NCBI GenBank assembly: GCA_034434835.1 | Contig: DAOTXX010000076.1 | Span: 1 to 64,000 of the forward strand | DNA from: JBGLNJ01 sp034434835 | Lineage (GTDB): Bacteria; Chloroflexota; Anaerolineae; Fen-1058 | Reading direction: 5' to 3' | Length of the DNA stretch: 64,000 nucleotides | Part shown: positions 9,501-19,219 of the stretch, piece after piece | Numbering within the stretch: the stretch's first letter is position 1 | Layout: each line of letters opens with the position of its first letter | Notes under the pieces: model-generated | Seen by the model: only the letters and a program-made list of their open reading frames with translations | Told to the model about the DNA's origin: nothing | Databases searched by the model: none | Translations under genes and position numbers: made by a program

Positions 9501-9607
9501 TCATACCATTGCCGTGTGCCAACCCGGATCGCCGTGGATGCGTTTGGACCGGCGCCATTGGTCAGGAGCAGATCGTCTCGCAGGAGGGGCTTGTTGGGTT
9601 TCCGCAT
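6554..9607 (-). CDS. MalT-like LuxR-family transcriptional regulator (STAND ATPase), paralogue 1
   Basis: A 1017-residue signal-responsive transcription factor. Residues 1-100 form a small basic domain (GIAYWYAYRRRGGKLFKTYLG) not usual in MalT. A STAND NTPase follows, with Walker A APSGFGKST at about 170-178 and the Walker B-like region LVLDDYHH, then the conserved tail FAEMLRNQL and TPR-like helices from about 480 to 890. The C-terminal LuxR HTH (SPREQQVLQLVSAGLSNREIA) covers about the last 65 residues. The closest relative seen is the paralogue at 39217-42282, similar over its whole length including domain order. The ATG at 9607 has GGGAGG at optimal spacing. The promoter carries a 13-bp perfect dyad around its -10 box, suggesting autoregulation. 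The inducer is unknown. Confidence 0.92.
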   Translation of the reverse strand: MRKPNKPLLRDDLLLTNGAGPNASTAIRVGTRQWYDWLADNSSFVFEGGAGHLTAQREVRRGIAYWYAYRRRGGKLFKTYLGRSEELTQARLEQASARLAGQTLLTRLSSQSDSIGRMAASGHTQVVERSGAELSFLPLTKVKPPALPNKLITRPRLTQRINAPVTLLCAPSGFGKSTLLNEWRQSCGMPVAWVALDADDNHPLRFWSTVVMALQTVNPNLGQALLSQLRASLPSVLPEIVVRLTNDIVRVTDASNVCQRIGLVLDDYHHIQHPEIHTSLQTWLEHLPPTLQLVISSHTRPPLALGHLRARGKVAELETDDLRFTLEEGIDFLWQHTPGRRLAYADMQTLVKRTEGWVAGLTLATLALAQQSDSRQFIETFTGAHTYLREYFLESVLYRQPPSMQAFLLKTAILKNLTGPLCDAVTGQTDGAEMLSHLWQDNLFLARLEGRDWYRYHDLFAEMLRNQLQMQFPADIPRLHRRAAEWYRTQNAPADAVYHLLAIEAWEEAAALIESMALRELEQLGEDSRLLRWLQQLPEAVVQQHKTLLFVYVRLAWVAMSRTDVERFLARIETNIARKPVTEQTSDEREVLAEIQRIRHSWATGDVAMPPWPTEGEHGDVWQLLNGIVQYHSDYRRDVIQAEAQARAVYDAALARRHLFVMLMAGGACANLALSRGHLRRSEKIAHQVLQQALALRSKLPEPASIALAALSRVSYERNQLAQAHQLLVRATEVDPNPTSTNVPVMVAILRAKIQSAQGNHEAALATLQAARELHAQRPSGIWLDQDLIAYQALFCLRQGDCASAERMLSEAGEAEAHALSALVRAEILLEQGQAPAAQDLLNRLITQYPHGFYSEPILGARVMLARALFEQHQVNQARQVMAEAVRLAAPESFIRPFLDHGLPSMPLLTLVLHSEHLAAETQSFVKEILRLVGHANETPKPLPKAELMALSTAASISPREQQVLQLVSAGLSNREIAARFSISASTVKTHLENIYRKLGVNSRTQAVAQAQALKLV

Positions 9608-9630
9608 GTAGCCTCCCGTTTGGACAAACT

Positions 9631-9677
9631 AGTTACCCAACAGCTTGAATTGTACCCTCTGTTGGGTAACTTGACAA
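9631..9677 (-). promoter_or_regulatory. sigma70-type promoter and palindromic operator of LuxR paralogue 1
   Basis: Read on the minus strand: -35 TTGTCA (9677-9672), 17-base spacer, -10 TACAAT (9654-9649). A perfect 13-bp inverted repeat (AGTTACCCAACAG / CTGTTGGGTAACT, arms at 9671-9659 and 9643-9631) brackets the -10 box with a 15-base centre. The same layout occurs before the paralogue at 39150-39196. Confidence 0.75.
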
Positions 9678-9830
9678 CCCGATCTATCCGCCTCATCGGT
9701 CTGACCGGGCCGCTTGACCGTTTCGATTCGCCGCAAAAATCCCCCAAACTGGCGATGCACGGCAGGTCAGTTCTGCATTAATCTGATGATAGGTTTTGAT
9801 CCCAGCCTGTACGGCCTCGCTGTAAAGTAT

Positions 9831-9839
9831 TGGTATAAT
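9831..9839 (+). promoter_or_regulatory. extended -10 promoter element before the GH2 gene
   Basis: TGGTATAAT matches the extended -10 consensus (TGnTATAAT) and lies 77 bases before the GH2 start. No convincing -35 is present, which fits an extended -10 promoter that may need an activator. Confidence 0.5.
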
Positions 9840-9915
9840 TGAGTCACCTCATCTATTCCCATCCTCGTCCTCCCTTTCTCTCTTGGAGAGGGAAGGGGGC
9901 ATTGGAGAGGGAATT

Positions 9916-12432
9916 ATGGAACTGCCGACTACCATGTTCAATCACTGGAAACTGGCTGATTTTGTCCCCGGCGAGGGGGTGGCCCAGGGCGCTTTTAAAC
10001 CAGAGTACGACGACCGCCGATGGATAGACATCCCCGTTCCGGGGGATGTGCATCGCGCCTCGATCGCCGCTGGCCGCATCCCAGACCCATTCTACGATCG
10101 GAATGAACTCGAGTGTGCCTGGGTCGAGGATCGCGAGTGGTGGTATCGGCTGCGCTTTGACGGCCCGTCCGAGCCGCTCGAATCCGATGAACGGTTGAGG
10201 CTGGTCTTTCACGGCCTGGACACCTTTGTTACGATCTGGCTCAACGGCGAGAAACTCGGCCAGCATCAGAACATGTTCCGCGAGGCGGTCTTTGACGTGA
10301 CCGGGCGGCTTGACCTCGGGCAGCCCAATACGTTGGCGCTGTGTTTTGATCGCCCGCGAGATCACGTGGACACGACCGACGGATTCCTGTCCTGGGGACG
10401 CAACCCTGAGCGCGTTTTCATGCGCAAAGCCCAGTTTGGCTTTGGGTGGGACTGGGGACCTCGCCTGCCGACGATTGGCGTCTGGCGTCCTGTCGAGCTG
10501 CGCCGCGAGCGCCGTGTGGCGATTCAGGGCGTGCACTTGTACACGGTCGAGTTAGACCGGGCGGCAGACCAGGCACTGGTGGCTGTCCAGGTTCAGGTCG
10601 AGCGTTTTGCCACCGATCAACCGCTGACGGTTAACGTCCGGCTGGGCGCGGCCATCGAGCGATCGCTCGTGTTGAGCGGCAGTCAAACCTCGGCCAGGAC
10701 ATACCTGGAAATCGTTCACCCTCGCTTGTGGTGGACGCACGATCTGGGCGAGCCAGCTCTGTATGATCTGCAGGTGACGTTGAATCAGGACGGCGTCGAG
10801 TTGGCCCGACATCAATCACAAGTGGGTATCCGCACCATCCAACTGGATCAATCGCCTGACCCGGACGAGCCGGGCACGCGCTTTTTCCGTTTTGTGCTCA
10901 ATGGTGTGCCGATCTTTGCCAAAGGTGCCAACTGGATCCCAGCCGATTCGTTTGTGGGCGCCATTCCGCCGGGACGTTACGAAATGCTGCTGACGGCTGC
11001 GCGCGATGCCAACATGAACATGCTGCGTGTGTGGGGCGGCGGCATCTATGAGCACGATGCCTTTTACGAATGGTGCGATCGCCTGGGCTTGCTCGTCTGG
11101 CAAGATTTCATGTTCGCGTGCGCCGATTACCCTGAACATGATCCGACGTTGGTGGCCGAGGTCGAAGCCGAAGCGCGTTACCAGGTGCGGCGATTGCGCA
11201 ATCACCCGTGCCTGGCGCTGTGGTGCGGCAACAACGAAAACCAGTGGTTACACGACATGCGCGTCGCCTGGGACAAGCCAGGCGACCCCGTGCCCGGCGC
11301 GCTGTACTATGACCGGATTCTGCCCCAAGCGGTGGCCGAACTCGATGGGCAGATTCCCTATTGGCCTGGCAGTCCGTATGGCGGGAACGACCACAACAGC
11401 ATGGAAGATGGCGACCGTCACAACTGGCACGTGTGGCATGGTGGCAAGCCCCGCCGTTTTGGCGAGGAACCTCAAACCGATCGCTCGCCAGAGGGCGTCT
11501 CGTTCAAACACTATGCGGAAGATATGGGACGGTTCATCAGCGAGTTTGGCATGCACGCGGCGCCGGTTTACGAGACGCTGCGGCGGAACATCCCCGCCGA
11601 CCAGCTCTATCATCACAGCCCTTCCATGGATCACCACAACAAGGATAATCCCAAGAACAAGGGCGACAACCTGATGCAAACTGTGACCGGCCTGCCCGCT
11701 GACCTGAACGAATATATTGACTTGAGCATGATCGCCCAAGCAGAAGGACTCAAGTTCGGCATCGAGCATTTTCGGCGACGCAAACCGCATTGCTCCGGCT
11801 CGCTGTTCTGGCAGCTCAACGATTGCTGGCCGGTCTTGAGTTGGTCGGTGCTGGACTATTATGGCTTTGGCAAAGCGGGCTACTTTTACGCCAAACGAGC
11901 ATATGCGCCGGTGCTGGCCTCTTTCAAAGCCTTGGCGGACGGGGGAGTCGAACTCTGGATCACGAATGACACGCTGGCTCAAGTCGAGGACACTGTCACC
12001 GTGAGGCTGGGGACGTTCGAGGGCGACATGCTGTGGGAGGAAAGCAAATCCATCCGTGTGGCGGCCAACACCAGTCAAGCCGTCTGGCGTTGGGAGGCAA
12101 ATCAAGTTGTGGCTGAACCGGATCGTTATCTTTCTGTGAAATCGGCAGACGACGCATTCCCTTTCAACCGCCATTTTTTCTCGCCGATCAAAGACTTGCG
12201 ACGCACGCCAGTGGAACCCGAGGTGAGCATCACTCAAGTGAGGGAGCACGAGCTGCGCGTCAACCTGAAGGCACCAGCATACGTTTTCTTTGCGCATGTG
12301 ATTGTGCCCCATGAAGCCACCCGTTTCAGCGACAACTATTTCGATCTGCAACCAGGAGATAGCCGGACTCTTGTCGTTACCAATCGGGCGATTGTCCTTT
12401 CACCTGACAGTATCACCGTGGCGTGGCGCTGA
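9916..12432 (+). CDS. beta-mannosidase (GH2)
   Basis: About 838 residues. It removes beta-linked mannose from the non-reducing end of manno-oligosaccharides. It has the GH2 layout: jelly-roll sugar-binding domain (HGLDTFVTIWLNG), Ig-like domain, TIM barrel, then C-terminal beta domains. The acid/base is Glu441 in WCGNNENQW and the nucleophile Glu543 in FISEFGMHAAP. KAQFGFGWDWGPRLPT is typical of mannosidases rather than beta-galactosidases. The frame is open from 9883, but the ATG at 9916 is preceded by GGAGAGGG and begins the homologous region. There is no signal peptide, so it is cytoplasmic. It heads a locus with LacI, GH130 and an Opp-type importer, consistent with intracellular processing of imported mannosides. 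Confidence 0.92.
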   Translation: MELPTTMFNHWKLADFVPGEGVAQGAFKPEYDDRRWIDIPVPGDVHRASIAAGRIPDPFYDRNELECAWVEDREWWYRLRFDGPSEPLESDERLRLVFHGLDTFVTIWLNGEKLGQHQNMFREAVFDVTGRLDLGQPNTLALCFDRPRDHVDTTDGFLSWGRNPERVFMRKAQFGFGWDWGPRLPTIGVWRPVELRRERRVAIQGVHLYTVELDRAADQALVAVQVQVERFATDQPLTVNVRLGAAIERSLVLSGSQTSARTYLEIVHPRLWWTHDLGEPALYDLQVTLNQDGVELARHQSQVGIRTIQLDQSPDPDEPGTRFFRFVLNGVPIFAKGANWIPADSFVGAIPPGRYEMLLTAARDANMNMLRVWGGGIYEHDAFYEWCDRLGLLVWQDFMFACADYPEHDPTLVAEVEAEARYQVRRLRNHPCLALWCGNNENQWLHDMRVAWDKPGDPVPGALYYDRILPQAVAELDGQIPYWPGSPYGGNDHNSMEDGDRHNWHVWHGGKPRRFGEEPQTDRSPEGVSFKHYAEDMGRFISEFGMHAAPVYETLRRNIPADQLYHHSPSMDHHNKDNPKNKGDNLMQTVTGLPADLNEYIDLSMIAQAEGLKFGIEHFRRRKPHCSGSLFWQLNDCWPVLSWSVLDYYGFGKAGYFYAKRAYAPVLASFKALADGGVELWITNDTLAQVEDTVTVRLGTFEGDMLWEESKSIRVAANTSQAVWRWEANQVVAEPDRYLSVKSADDAFPFNRHFFSPIKDLRRTPVEPEVSITQVREHELRVNLKAPAYVFFAHVIVPHEATRFSDNYFDLQPGDSRTLVVTNRAIVLSPDSITVAWR

Positions 12433-12610
12433 TGGTTGGTTGCATTACTGGAAATATTCTTTGGTCAGCAATCTGGCAAATACTCTTTTGCTGAGCGTCC
12501 AAAGTGCAGAACCTCTCTACTTTACGTGACGGAGATCCTCCACCACCGCAAAAAGTGGCAACCGGCATAACGATGCCAGCCTACAGTTGGAAATTTAAGG
12601 AAACGGCCTA

Positions 12611-12675
12611 TTGACATGAAAAGAAACCGTGCTATCATTTTTACTAGATTTTAGTGTAATGACACTTTTTACTAA
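12611..12675 (+). promoter_or_regulatory. promoter and possible operator of the LacI-family gene
   Basis: TTGACA (12611-12616), 16-base spacer, TATCAT (12633-12638). Directly downstream are repeated ACTA/TAGT half-sites (TTTACTAGATTTTAGTG and TTTTTACTAAAG), which could be an autoregulatory operator. The promoter is convincing; the operator is only a suggestion. The preceding stretch from 12433 holds no gene. Confidence 0.6.
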
Positions 12676-12687
12676 AGACAGGGCAAC

Positions 12688-13734
12688 ATGGCTAAGCAAC
12701 GGGTCAAAATGTCTGACATTGCGCGAAAAGCCGACGTGTCTATCTCAACCGTTTCCCTGGTCTTGCACAACAAGTCCGGTATCCCGCCGGAGACTCGTCA
12801 GCGTGTTCTGAAAACCGCCCAAAAACTCGGTTATCGCCTCAAGTCGGCATCTCGTTCTCAACTCTCTCGAATTCAGTTGCACAACCTCGGCTTGATCATC
12901 AAATCTGAGCCGGGTGTGGTTCCCAGAGCCAATCCCTTCTACTCTCACGTCTTGGCCGGCATCGAAGAAACCTGTCGCCAGAACAAGATCAATCTGCTGT
13001 ACGCTACATTGCCCGTGGATCTTAACAATCATCCGGTTGAGGTGCCCCGTTTGCTTTTGGAGGAAGGTACAGATGGTTTGTTGGTGGTGGGGACTTTGCT
13101 GGACGATGCGTTAGCACCTGTGCTCAATCAGAAAGCCGTGCCCATCGTGCTGGTGGATTCCTATGCCTTATCGGAAAAGTACGATGCGGTTGTTTCCGAC
13201 AATGTGAGCGGAGCCTATCAGGCGGTGAGCTATTTGATCGAGCGGGGCCATCGGCACATAGGTATAGTGGGCACTTGCCCAGATGGGTATCCCAGCTTGC
13301 GCGAACGCCGCCAAGGATACATTCAGGCATTGAAGGATCATGGCCTGACGCAGACCTATTTCACCGATTGCGCGCCGCACAAGGACGCTGCCTTTGAAGC
13401 GACCACCCAGTTCTTGAGCCAGCACCCGCAGATTTCGGCAGTGTTTGGCTGCAACGACGAAATCGCATTGGCCGTCATGCGAGCCGCACAGGCGCTAGGC
13501 CGGCAGGTGCCGGAAGAATTCTCAGTCATCGGTTTTGACGATATTGATCTAGCCCAGCATGTCTCTCCATCTCTGACCACCATGCGGGTGGACAAAGTGG
13601 GCATGGGGCGCATGGCGGTCAAGCTGTTGATCAACCGTGTCGAGTTCCCTGACGCTGAGCGAGTCACCTCGGTCATCCGCCCGCGCTTGATTGAACGCGA
13701 ATCGGTCTCGACTGGCACCTTCGGAGGCTCGTGA
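12688..13734 (+). CDS. LacI-family transcriptional regulator
   Basis: 348 residues. The N-terminal helix-turn-helix and hinge (VKMSDIARKADVSISTVSLV, about residues 6-25) are followed by a periplasmic-binding-protein-like effector domain (VVGTLLDDAL..., VIGFDDIDLAQHVSPSLTT). The last motif is the conserved LacI/GalR C-terminal dimerisation and ligand segment. It probably represses the mannoside locus around it and releases DNA on binding an imported sugar. Its stop codon overlaps the GTG start of the GH130 gene (GTGA), so regulator and enzyme are translationally coupled. Confidence 0.92.
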   Translation: MAKQRVKMSDIARKADVSISTVSLVLHNKSGIPPETRQRVLKTAQKLGYRLKSASRSQLSRIQLHNLGLIIKSEPGVVPRANPFYSHVLAGIEETCRQNKINLLYATLPVDLNNHPVEVPRLLLEEGTDGLLVVGTLLDDALAPVLNQKAVPIVLVDSYALSEKYDAVVSDNVSGAYQAVSYLIERGHRHIGIVGTCPDGYPSLRERRQGYIQALKDHGLTQTYFTDCAPHKDAAFEATTQFLSQHPQISAVFGCNDEIALAVMRAAQALGRQVPEEFSVIGFDDIDLAQHVSPSLTTMRVDKVGMGRMAVKLLINRVEFPDAERVTSVIRPRLIERESVSTGTFGGS

Positions 13735-14726
13735 ACACTTTTATATCCAATTCTATTTTGGGCCCTGCTCTGCCGGGCATCGCGTGGGAAGAGCGGCCGG
13801 CTGGTTCCTGTGACGTGGTCTGGCGCTATAGCCGGAATCCGATCATCGCGCGCGACGCGATTCCGACTTCGAACAGCATTTTCAACAGCGCTGTCGTGAC
13901 GTTCAACGGCGGTTTTGCCGGGGTTTTTCGGTGCGATAACAAGAAACGCGAAATGAACCTTCATGTCGGAAAGAGTCAGGATGCGTTTCATTGGAATATT
14001 GAGCCGCAGCCCCTCCAGTTCATCTGCGACGATCCCGAAGTGTCAGGGTTTCAGTATCGCTATGACCCGCGCATGTGTTGGATCGAGGACCGTTTTTATG
14101 TGACCTGGTGCAACGGCTATCATGGCCCGACGATTGGCGTGGGATACACCTACGACTTTGAAACGTTTTACCAGCTCGAAAACGCTTTTCTCCCCTACAA
14201 TCGGAACGGGGTCTTGTTCCCGCGCAAAATCAATGGCCGTTACGCCATGCTCAGCCGCCCCAGCGACAGGGGACACACTCCCTTTGGAGACATCTTTTAC
14301 AGCGAGAGCCTGGATATGATCTACTGGGGCCGGCATCGCTTTGTGATGGGCACCAAACACGGCTGGCAAAGCACCAAGATCGGCGCTGGCCCGACGCCAA
14401 TTGAGACCACTGAGGGCTGGTTGCTCTTTTATCATGGGGTTCTCACCTCCTGCAATGGATATGTGTACAGTTTTGGCGCAGCTTTGCTCGATCTCGATCA
14501 ACCGTGGAAGGTGATCTATCGAACAGCGCCCTATCTCCTTTCGCCCCAAATGGACTATGAGTGCGTGGGCGATGTGCCGAATGTCGTGTTTCCGTGCGCG
14601 GCGCTTACAGACGCGCCGACCGGGCGTATTGCCATCTACTATGGTGCCGCCGATACCGTCACCGGGTTAGCCTTCGGTTACGTTGACGAGATCCTCGCGT
14701 ACCTCAAAGACAATTCCGAAGTGTGA
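13731..14726 (+). CDS. GH130 family beta-mannoside phosphorylase/hydrolase
   Basis: A 331-residue five-bladed beta-propeller of the GH130 type. The motifs are RYSRNPII near the N-terminus, the catalytic-cleft region RYDPRMCWIEDRFYVTW, GAGPTPIETTEGWLLFYHGV, and the terminal IAIYYGAADTVTGLAFG. Characterised members phosphorolyse beta-1,4- or beta-1,2-mannosyl linkages to mannose 1-phosphate, and some subfamilies hydrolyse instead. It starts at GTG 13731 with GGAGG 5 bases before, overlapping the LacI stop by 4 bases. No secretion signal. It fits with GH2 mannosidase and the importer as a mannoside-processing enzyme; linkage preference cannot be read here. Confidence 0.85.
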   Translation: MNTFISNSILGPALPGIAWEERPAGSCDVVWRYSRNPIIARDAIPTSNSIFNSAVVTFNGGFAGVFRCDNKKREMNLHVGKSQDAFHWNIEPQPLQFICDDPEVSGFQYRYDPRMCWIEDRFYVTWCNGYHGPTIGVGYTYDFETFYQLENAFLPYNRNGVLFPRKINGRYAMLSRPSDRGHTPFGDIFYSESLDMIYWGRHRFVMGTKHGWQSTKIGAGPTPIETTEGWLLFYHGVLTSCNGYVYSFGAALLDLDQPWKVIYRTAPYLLSPQMDYECVGDVPNVVFPCAALTDAPTGRIAIYYGAADTVTGLAFGYVDEILAYLKDNSEV

Positions 14727-14836
14727 GCCCGGCGGCATTTCGAGCACAAGGAGGTGAGCCAGCGAAACAATACGGACACATGTGATTCTTCCACTCCTGG
14801 GATTCTGCTCGTATCCAAATAAAAGAGGAGAACAAA

Positions 14837-16762
<1,926 letters not shown>

Positions 16763-16778
16763 ACCGTGATCTAGCAAA

Positions 16779-16815
16779 AACAGCCATGTTCCGCCAATCC
16801 CGGAACATGGCTGTT
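16779..16815 (+). terminator. intra-operon hairpin after the binding-protein gene
   Basis: A perfect 15-bp stem (AACAGCCATGTTCCG / CGGAACATGGCTGTT) with a 7-base loop, 16 bases after the stop codon. There is no long T-tract, so it may act as a partial terminator or as a 3' RNA stabiliser. Both would give more binding protein than permease, which is common in ABC operons. Confidence 0.7.
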
Positions 16816-16847
16816 GACGTATCTTCTCATAAAGTAGGGGAAACTTG

Positions 16848-16880
16848 AACCTTGCGAAGGTCGCACACCTTCGCAAGGTT
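16848..16880. repeat. AACCTTGCGAAGGT palindrome before the permease
   Basis: A perfect 14-bp inverted repeat (AACCTTGCGAAGGT / ACCTTCGCAAGGTT) with a 5-base loop, ending 24 bases before the TTG start of the permease and close to its RBS. The left arm recurs at 52312-52325 after an unrelated gene, so this is a dispersed repeat. Confidence 0.7.
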
Positions 16881-16904
16881 CTCCCGCGAACCGGAGGTGC
16901 TGCG

Positions 16905-17909
16905 TTGAAAGGATACCGCAAGTATTTCCTTAACAAGCTGGGTTGGTTCTTGATCACTTTTGTCTGCGCCTTCATACTGAATTTCATCCTGCCCCGCTTG
17001 ATGCCGGGAGATCCTGTGGCCGCCATCATGTCAAGGCTTGCCCAGGGCATGAGCGATGCGACCGGGGTCCAGGCGATTTATCAGCAATACGCGGACCTGT
17101 TTGCCATCAACAGACCCATGCACGAACAATTTTTCATATACCTGAGAAATGTGGCGCGAGGTGATTTTGGTTTCTCGATTAGCCAGTATCCCAGAACGGT
17201 GGCCGACGTTCTCAGATCTTCCATCTTGTGGACGATCGGTCTGCAGTTCCCGGCGATCATCGTCGGTTGGCTGATCGGGAACACACTCGGCGCGTTGGCG
17301 GCTTATCTCAAAGGGGGCTTTGATAAAGTCCTCATGCCCGTCAGTATTCTTATCAGCAATTTCCCGGCTTTTGGCATGGCAACCATTATGCTAGTTATTT
17401 TTGGGGTCTGGCTAGAATGGTTTCCCACCTCGGGCGGATACGGGTTTGACCTGATTCCCAGCTTTACCCCGACATTTATCTGGTCTGTGATCGTGCATTA
17501 TCAGTTGCCGTTCTGGTCCATCGTGTTGATCGCCATCGGCGGCCAGGCGATTGGCATGCGCTCCATGTCCATCTATGAACTGAATGCGGACTATGTAAAA
17601 TACAGTCGGTTCCTGGGAATCCCAGATCGAAAAATCGTCGGTTACGTATTTCGGAATGCTATGCTTCCGCAGATAACCGGTTTGGCGTTATCCATCGGCA
17701 CTATGGTCGGCGGCGCGCTGGTGGCGGAGATCATTTTCAGTTATCCGGGGCTTGGTTTCACGCTCTTGAATGGTGTTATGGGACAGGATTACCCGCTGAT
17801 CTCAGCCTCCACATTGATCATCACACTGATGGTGCTGAGTGCGACTTTTATCATCGAAATCCTTTACGGCATCATTGACCCGCGCATCAAAGCGGCGCAG
17901 GCTGATTGA
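16905..17909 (+). CDS. ABC transporter permease, DppB/OppB type
   Basis: About 334 residues and six predicted membrane helices. It forms half of the channel of the importer. The conserved loop is seen in YELNADYVKYSRFLGIPDRKIVGYVFRNAMLP (the EAA-like coupling segment, about residues 224-255), and the C-terminus ends in the usual IIDPRIK. The frame is open from a TTG at 16845, but that would translate a palindromic repeat. The TTG at 16905, with GGAGG 7 bases upstream, gives MKGYRKYFLNKLGW, the normal beginning of a DppB protein. Confidence 0.88.
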   Translation: MKGYRKYFLNKLGWFLITFVCAFILNFILPRLMPGDPVAAIMSRLAQGMSDATGVQAIYQQYADLFAINRPMHEQFFIYLRNVARGDFGFSISQYPRTVADVLRSSILWTIGLQFPAIIVGWLIGNTLGALAAYLKGGFDKVLMPVSILISNFPAFGMATIMLVIFGVWLEWFPTSGGYGFDLIPSFTPTFIWSVIVHYQLPFWSIVLIAIGGQAIGMRSMSIYELNADYVKYSRFLGIPDRKIVGYVFRNAMLPQITGLALSIGTMVGGALVAEIIFSYPGLGFTLLNGVMGQDYPLISASTLIITLMVLSATFIIEILYGIIDPRIKAAQAD

Positions 17910-17959
17910 CGTTCATAGAGCGAATGTGTTCATAAGACGAACGAAGGAAAGATGCTGTT

Positions 17960-19210
17960 ATGAAACACACCATTCGCCAAGTTTTCCGCTCTGGCAAATT
18001 TGTCGTCGGTTTTTCCGTTTTTGCGGCAATTCTGTTGATCGCGCTCGTCTATCCGCTGATCATCACCGATCCGCCATTAGCCATCATCGGTCAGGGCACT
18101 TTTTTCCCGCCGGGGATCTATGTGAATGTTTACGACAGCATCGGTTCCCCCCGTTATATGCTTGAGTTGAATGATGCCGCTGCCAAACGCCTTGCCAGCA
18201 AGTTGAGCAAAGAGGATCGCCTTGCCATGAAGGATTGGCTTGTGGCATACGGGATACCTGCAAGCGAGGTTGATATCAACAATACCAAGCAACTCCTGAA
18301 TCTGTGGGGAAGCAAGTATGACCCCAAGGCGAACATTGCCGGGATGACCAATGCCAAGCGAAATTACTATGCTCGGCTCAACGACTCGCTCAAGGGACTA
18401 TTGTCAACCGGGGGAGCGATCATTGCAGCCAAAAACGCGGAAACGGGTGCCTTGGAGGAAGCAAGTTCTGTCGCACAATCTGACTATGTGAATGTCAGCC
18501 AGGTGGCGAATGTACGGGTGTTGCCGCTGGGAACCGATAACTTTGGCAGGGATGTGCTGACGGAGCTAGTGGCGGCCATTCGCGTATCGCTGCTGATCGG
18601 TTTTGTCGCCGGGAGCATTGCAACCTTCATCGGTTTGACCCTGGGATTGCTGGCGGGATATGTCGGCGGCCTGGTGGATGACATCATCATGTTCTTTACC
18701 AATCTCTTTACCGTCATCCCCGGCTTTGTGTTATTGATCTTGATTTCATTCAGCATTGGGCAGGAAAGACGCGGCGCTGTCACAATCGCCATCGTGATCG
18801 GGTTCACCTCCTGGGTATGGACGGCCAGGGCTGTGCGGGCGCAAGTGATTTCCCTGCGCAATCGCGACCATGTCAATCTGTCGAAACTATCCGGGCATTC
18901 GATTGCTTACATCATTCTCACCGATATTCTGCCTTACATCGCTTCTTATGTGGTGATGGCGCTCATCCTGCAGATTTCCTCGGGTATTCTGGCAGAGGCC
19001 GGGTTATCCATCCTTGGATTGGGGCCGAGAACTACTGAGGTGCCAACTTTGGGTTTAATGATGAACTGGGCGATGATCTACCAGGCGCAGATCCTGGGGA
19101 AATGGTGGGCGTACTTGCCCGTGATCGTAACCATCGCTCTGATTACATTCTCGATGAATTTGATGAATACAGGTCTTGACCAGGTATTTAACCCGGCCTT
19201 GAGGGAGTAG
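17960..19210 (+). CDS. ABC transporter permease, DppC/OppC type, with a long extracytoplasmic insertion
   Basis: 416 residues, whereas DppC/OppC proteins are usually about 280-310. After the first membrane helix (about 14-36) there are about 140 charged, soluble residues before the conserved LGTDNFGRDVLTELVAAIR motif near residues 193-211. Five more helices and the coupling loop (RAQVISLRNRDHVNLSKLSG) follow. The insertion should face the outside and could contact the lipoprotein or cell envelope. It ends directly before the ATPase gene. Confidence 0.88.
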   Translation: MKHTIRQVFRSGKFVVGFSVFAAILLIALVYPLIITDPPLAIIGQGTFFPPGIYVNVYDSIGSPRYMLELNDAAAKRLASKLSKEDRLAMKDWLVAYGIPASEVDINNTKQLLNLWGSKYDPKANIAGMTNAKRNYYARLNDSLKGLLSTGGAIIAAKNAETGALEEASSVAQSDYVNVSQVANVRVLPLGTDNFGRDVLTELVAAIRVSLLIGFVAGSIATFIGLTLGLLAGYVGGLVDDIIMFFTNLFTVIPGFVLLILISFSIGQERRGAVTIAIVIGFTSWVWTARAVRAQVISLRNRDHVNLSKLSGHSIAYIILTDILPYIASYVVMALILQISSGILAEAGLSILGLGPRTTEVPTLGLMMNWAMIYQAQILGKWWAYLPVIVTIALITFSMNLMNTGLDQVFNPALRE

Positions 19211-19219
19211 GTGATTGAT

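Noticed and set aside
11248..12351. Minus-strand frame of 367 codons inside the GH2 gene
   Set aside because: Shadow of the mannosidase coding sequence; no RBS, no family features.
12629..12811. Small plus-strand frame overlapping the LacI start
   Set aside because: It lies out of frame with the LacI gene, starts inside the promoter region and has no RBS.
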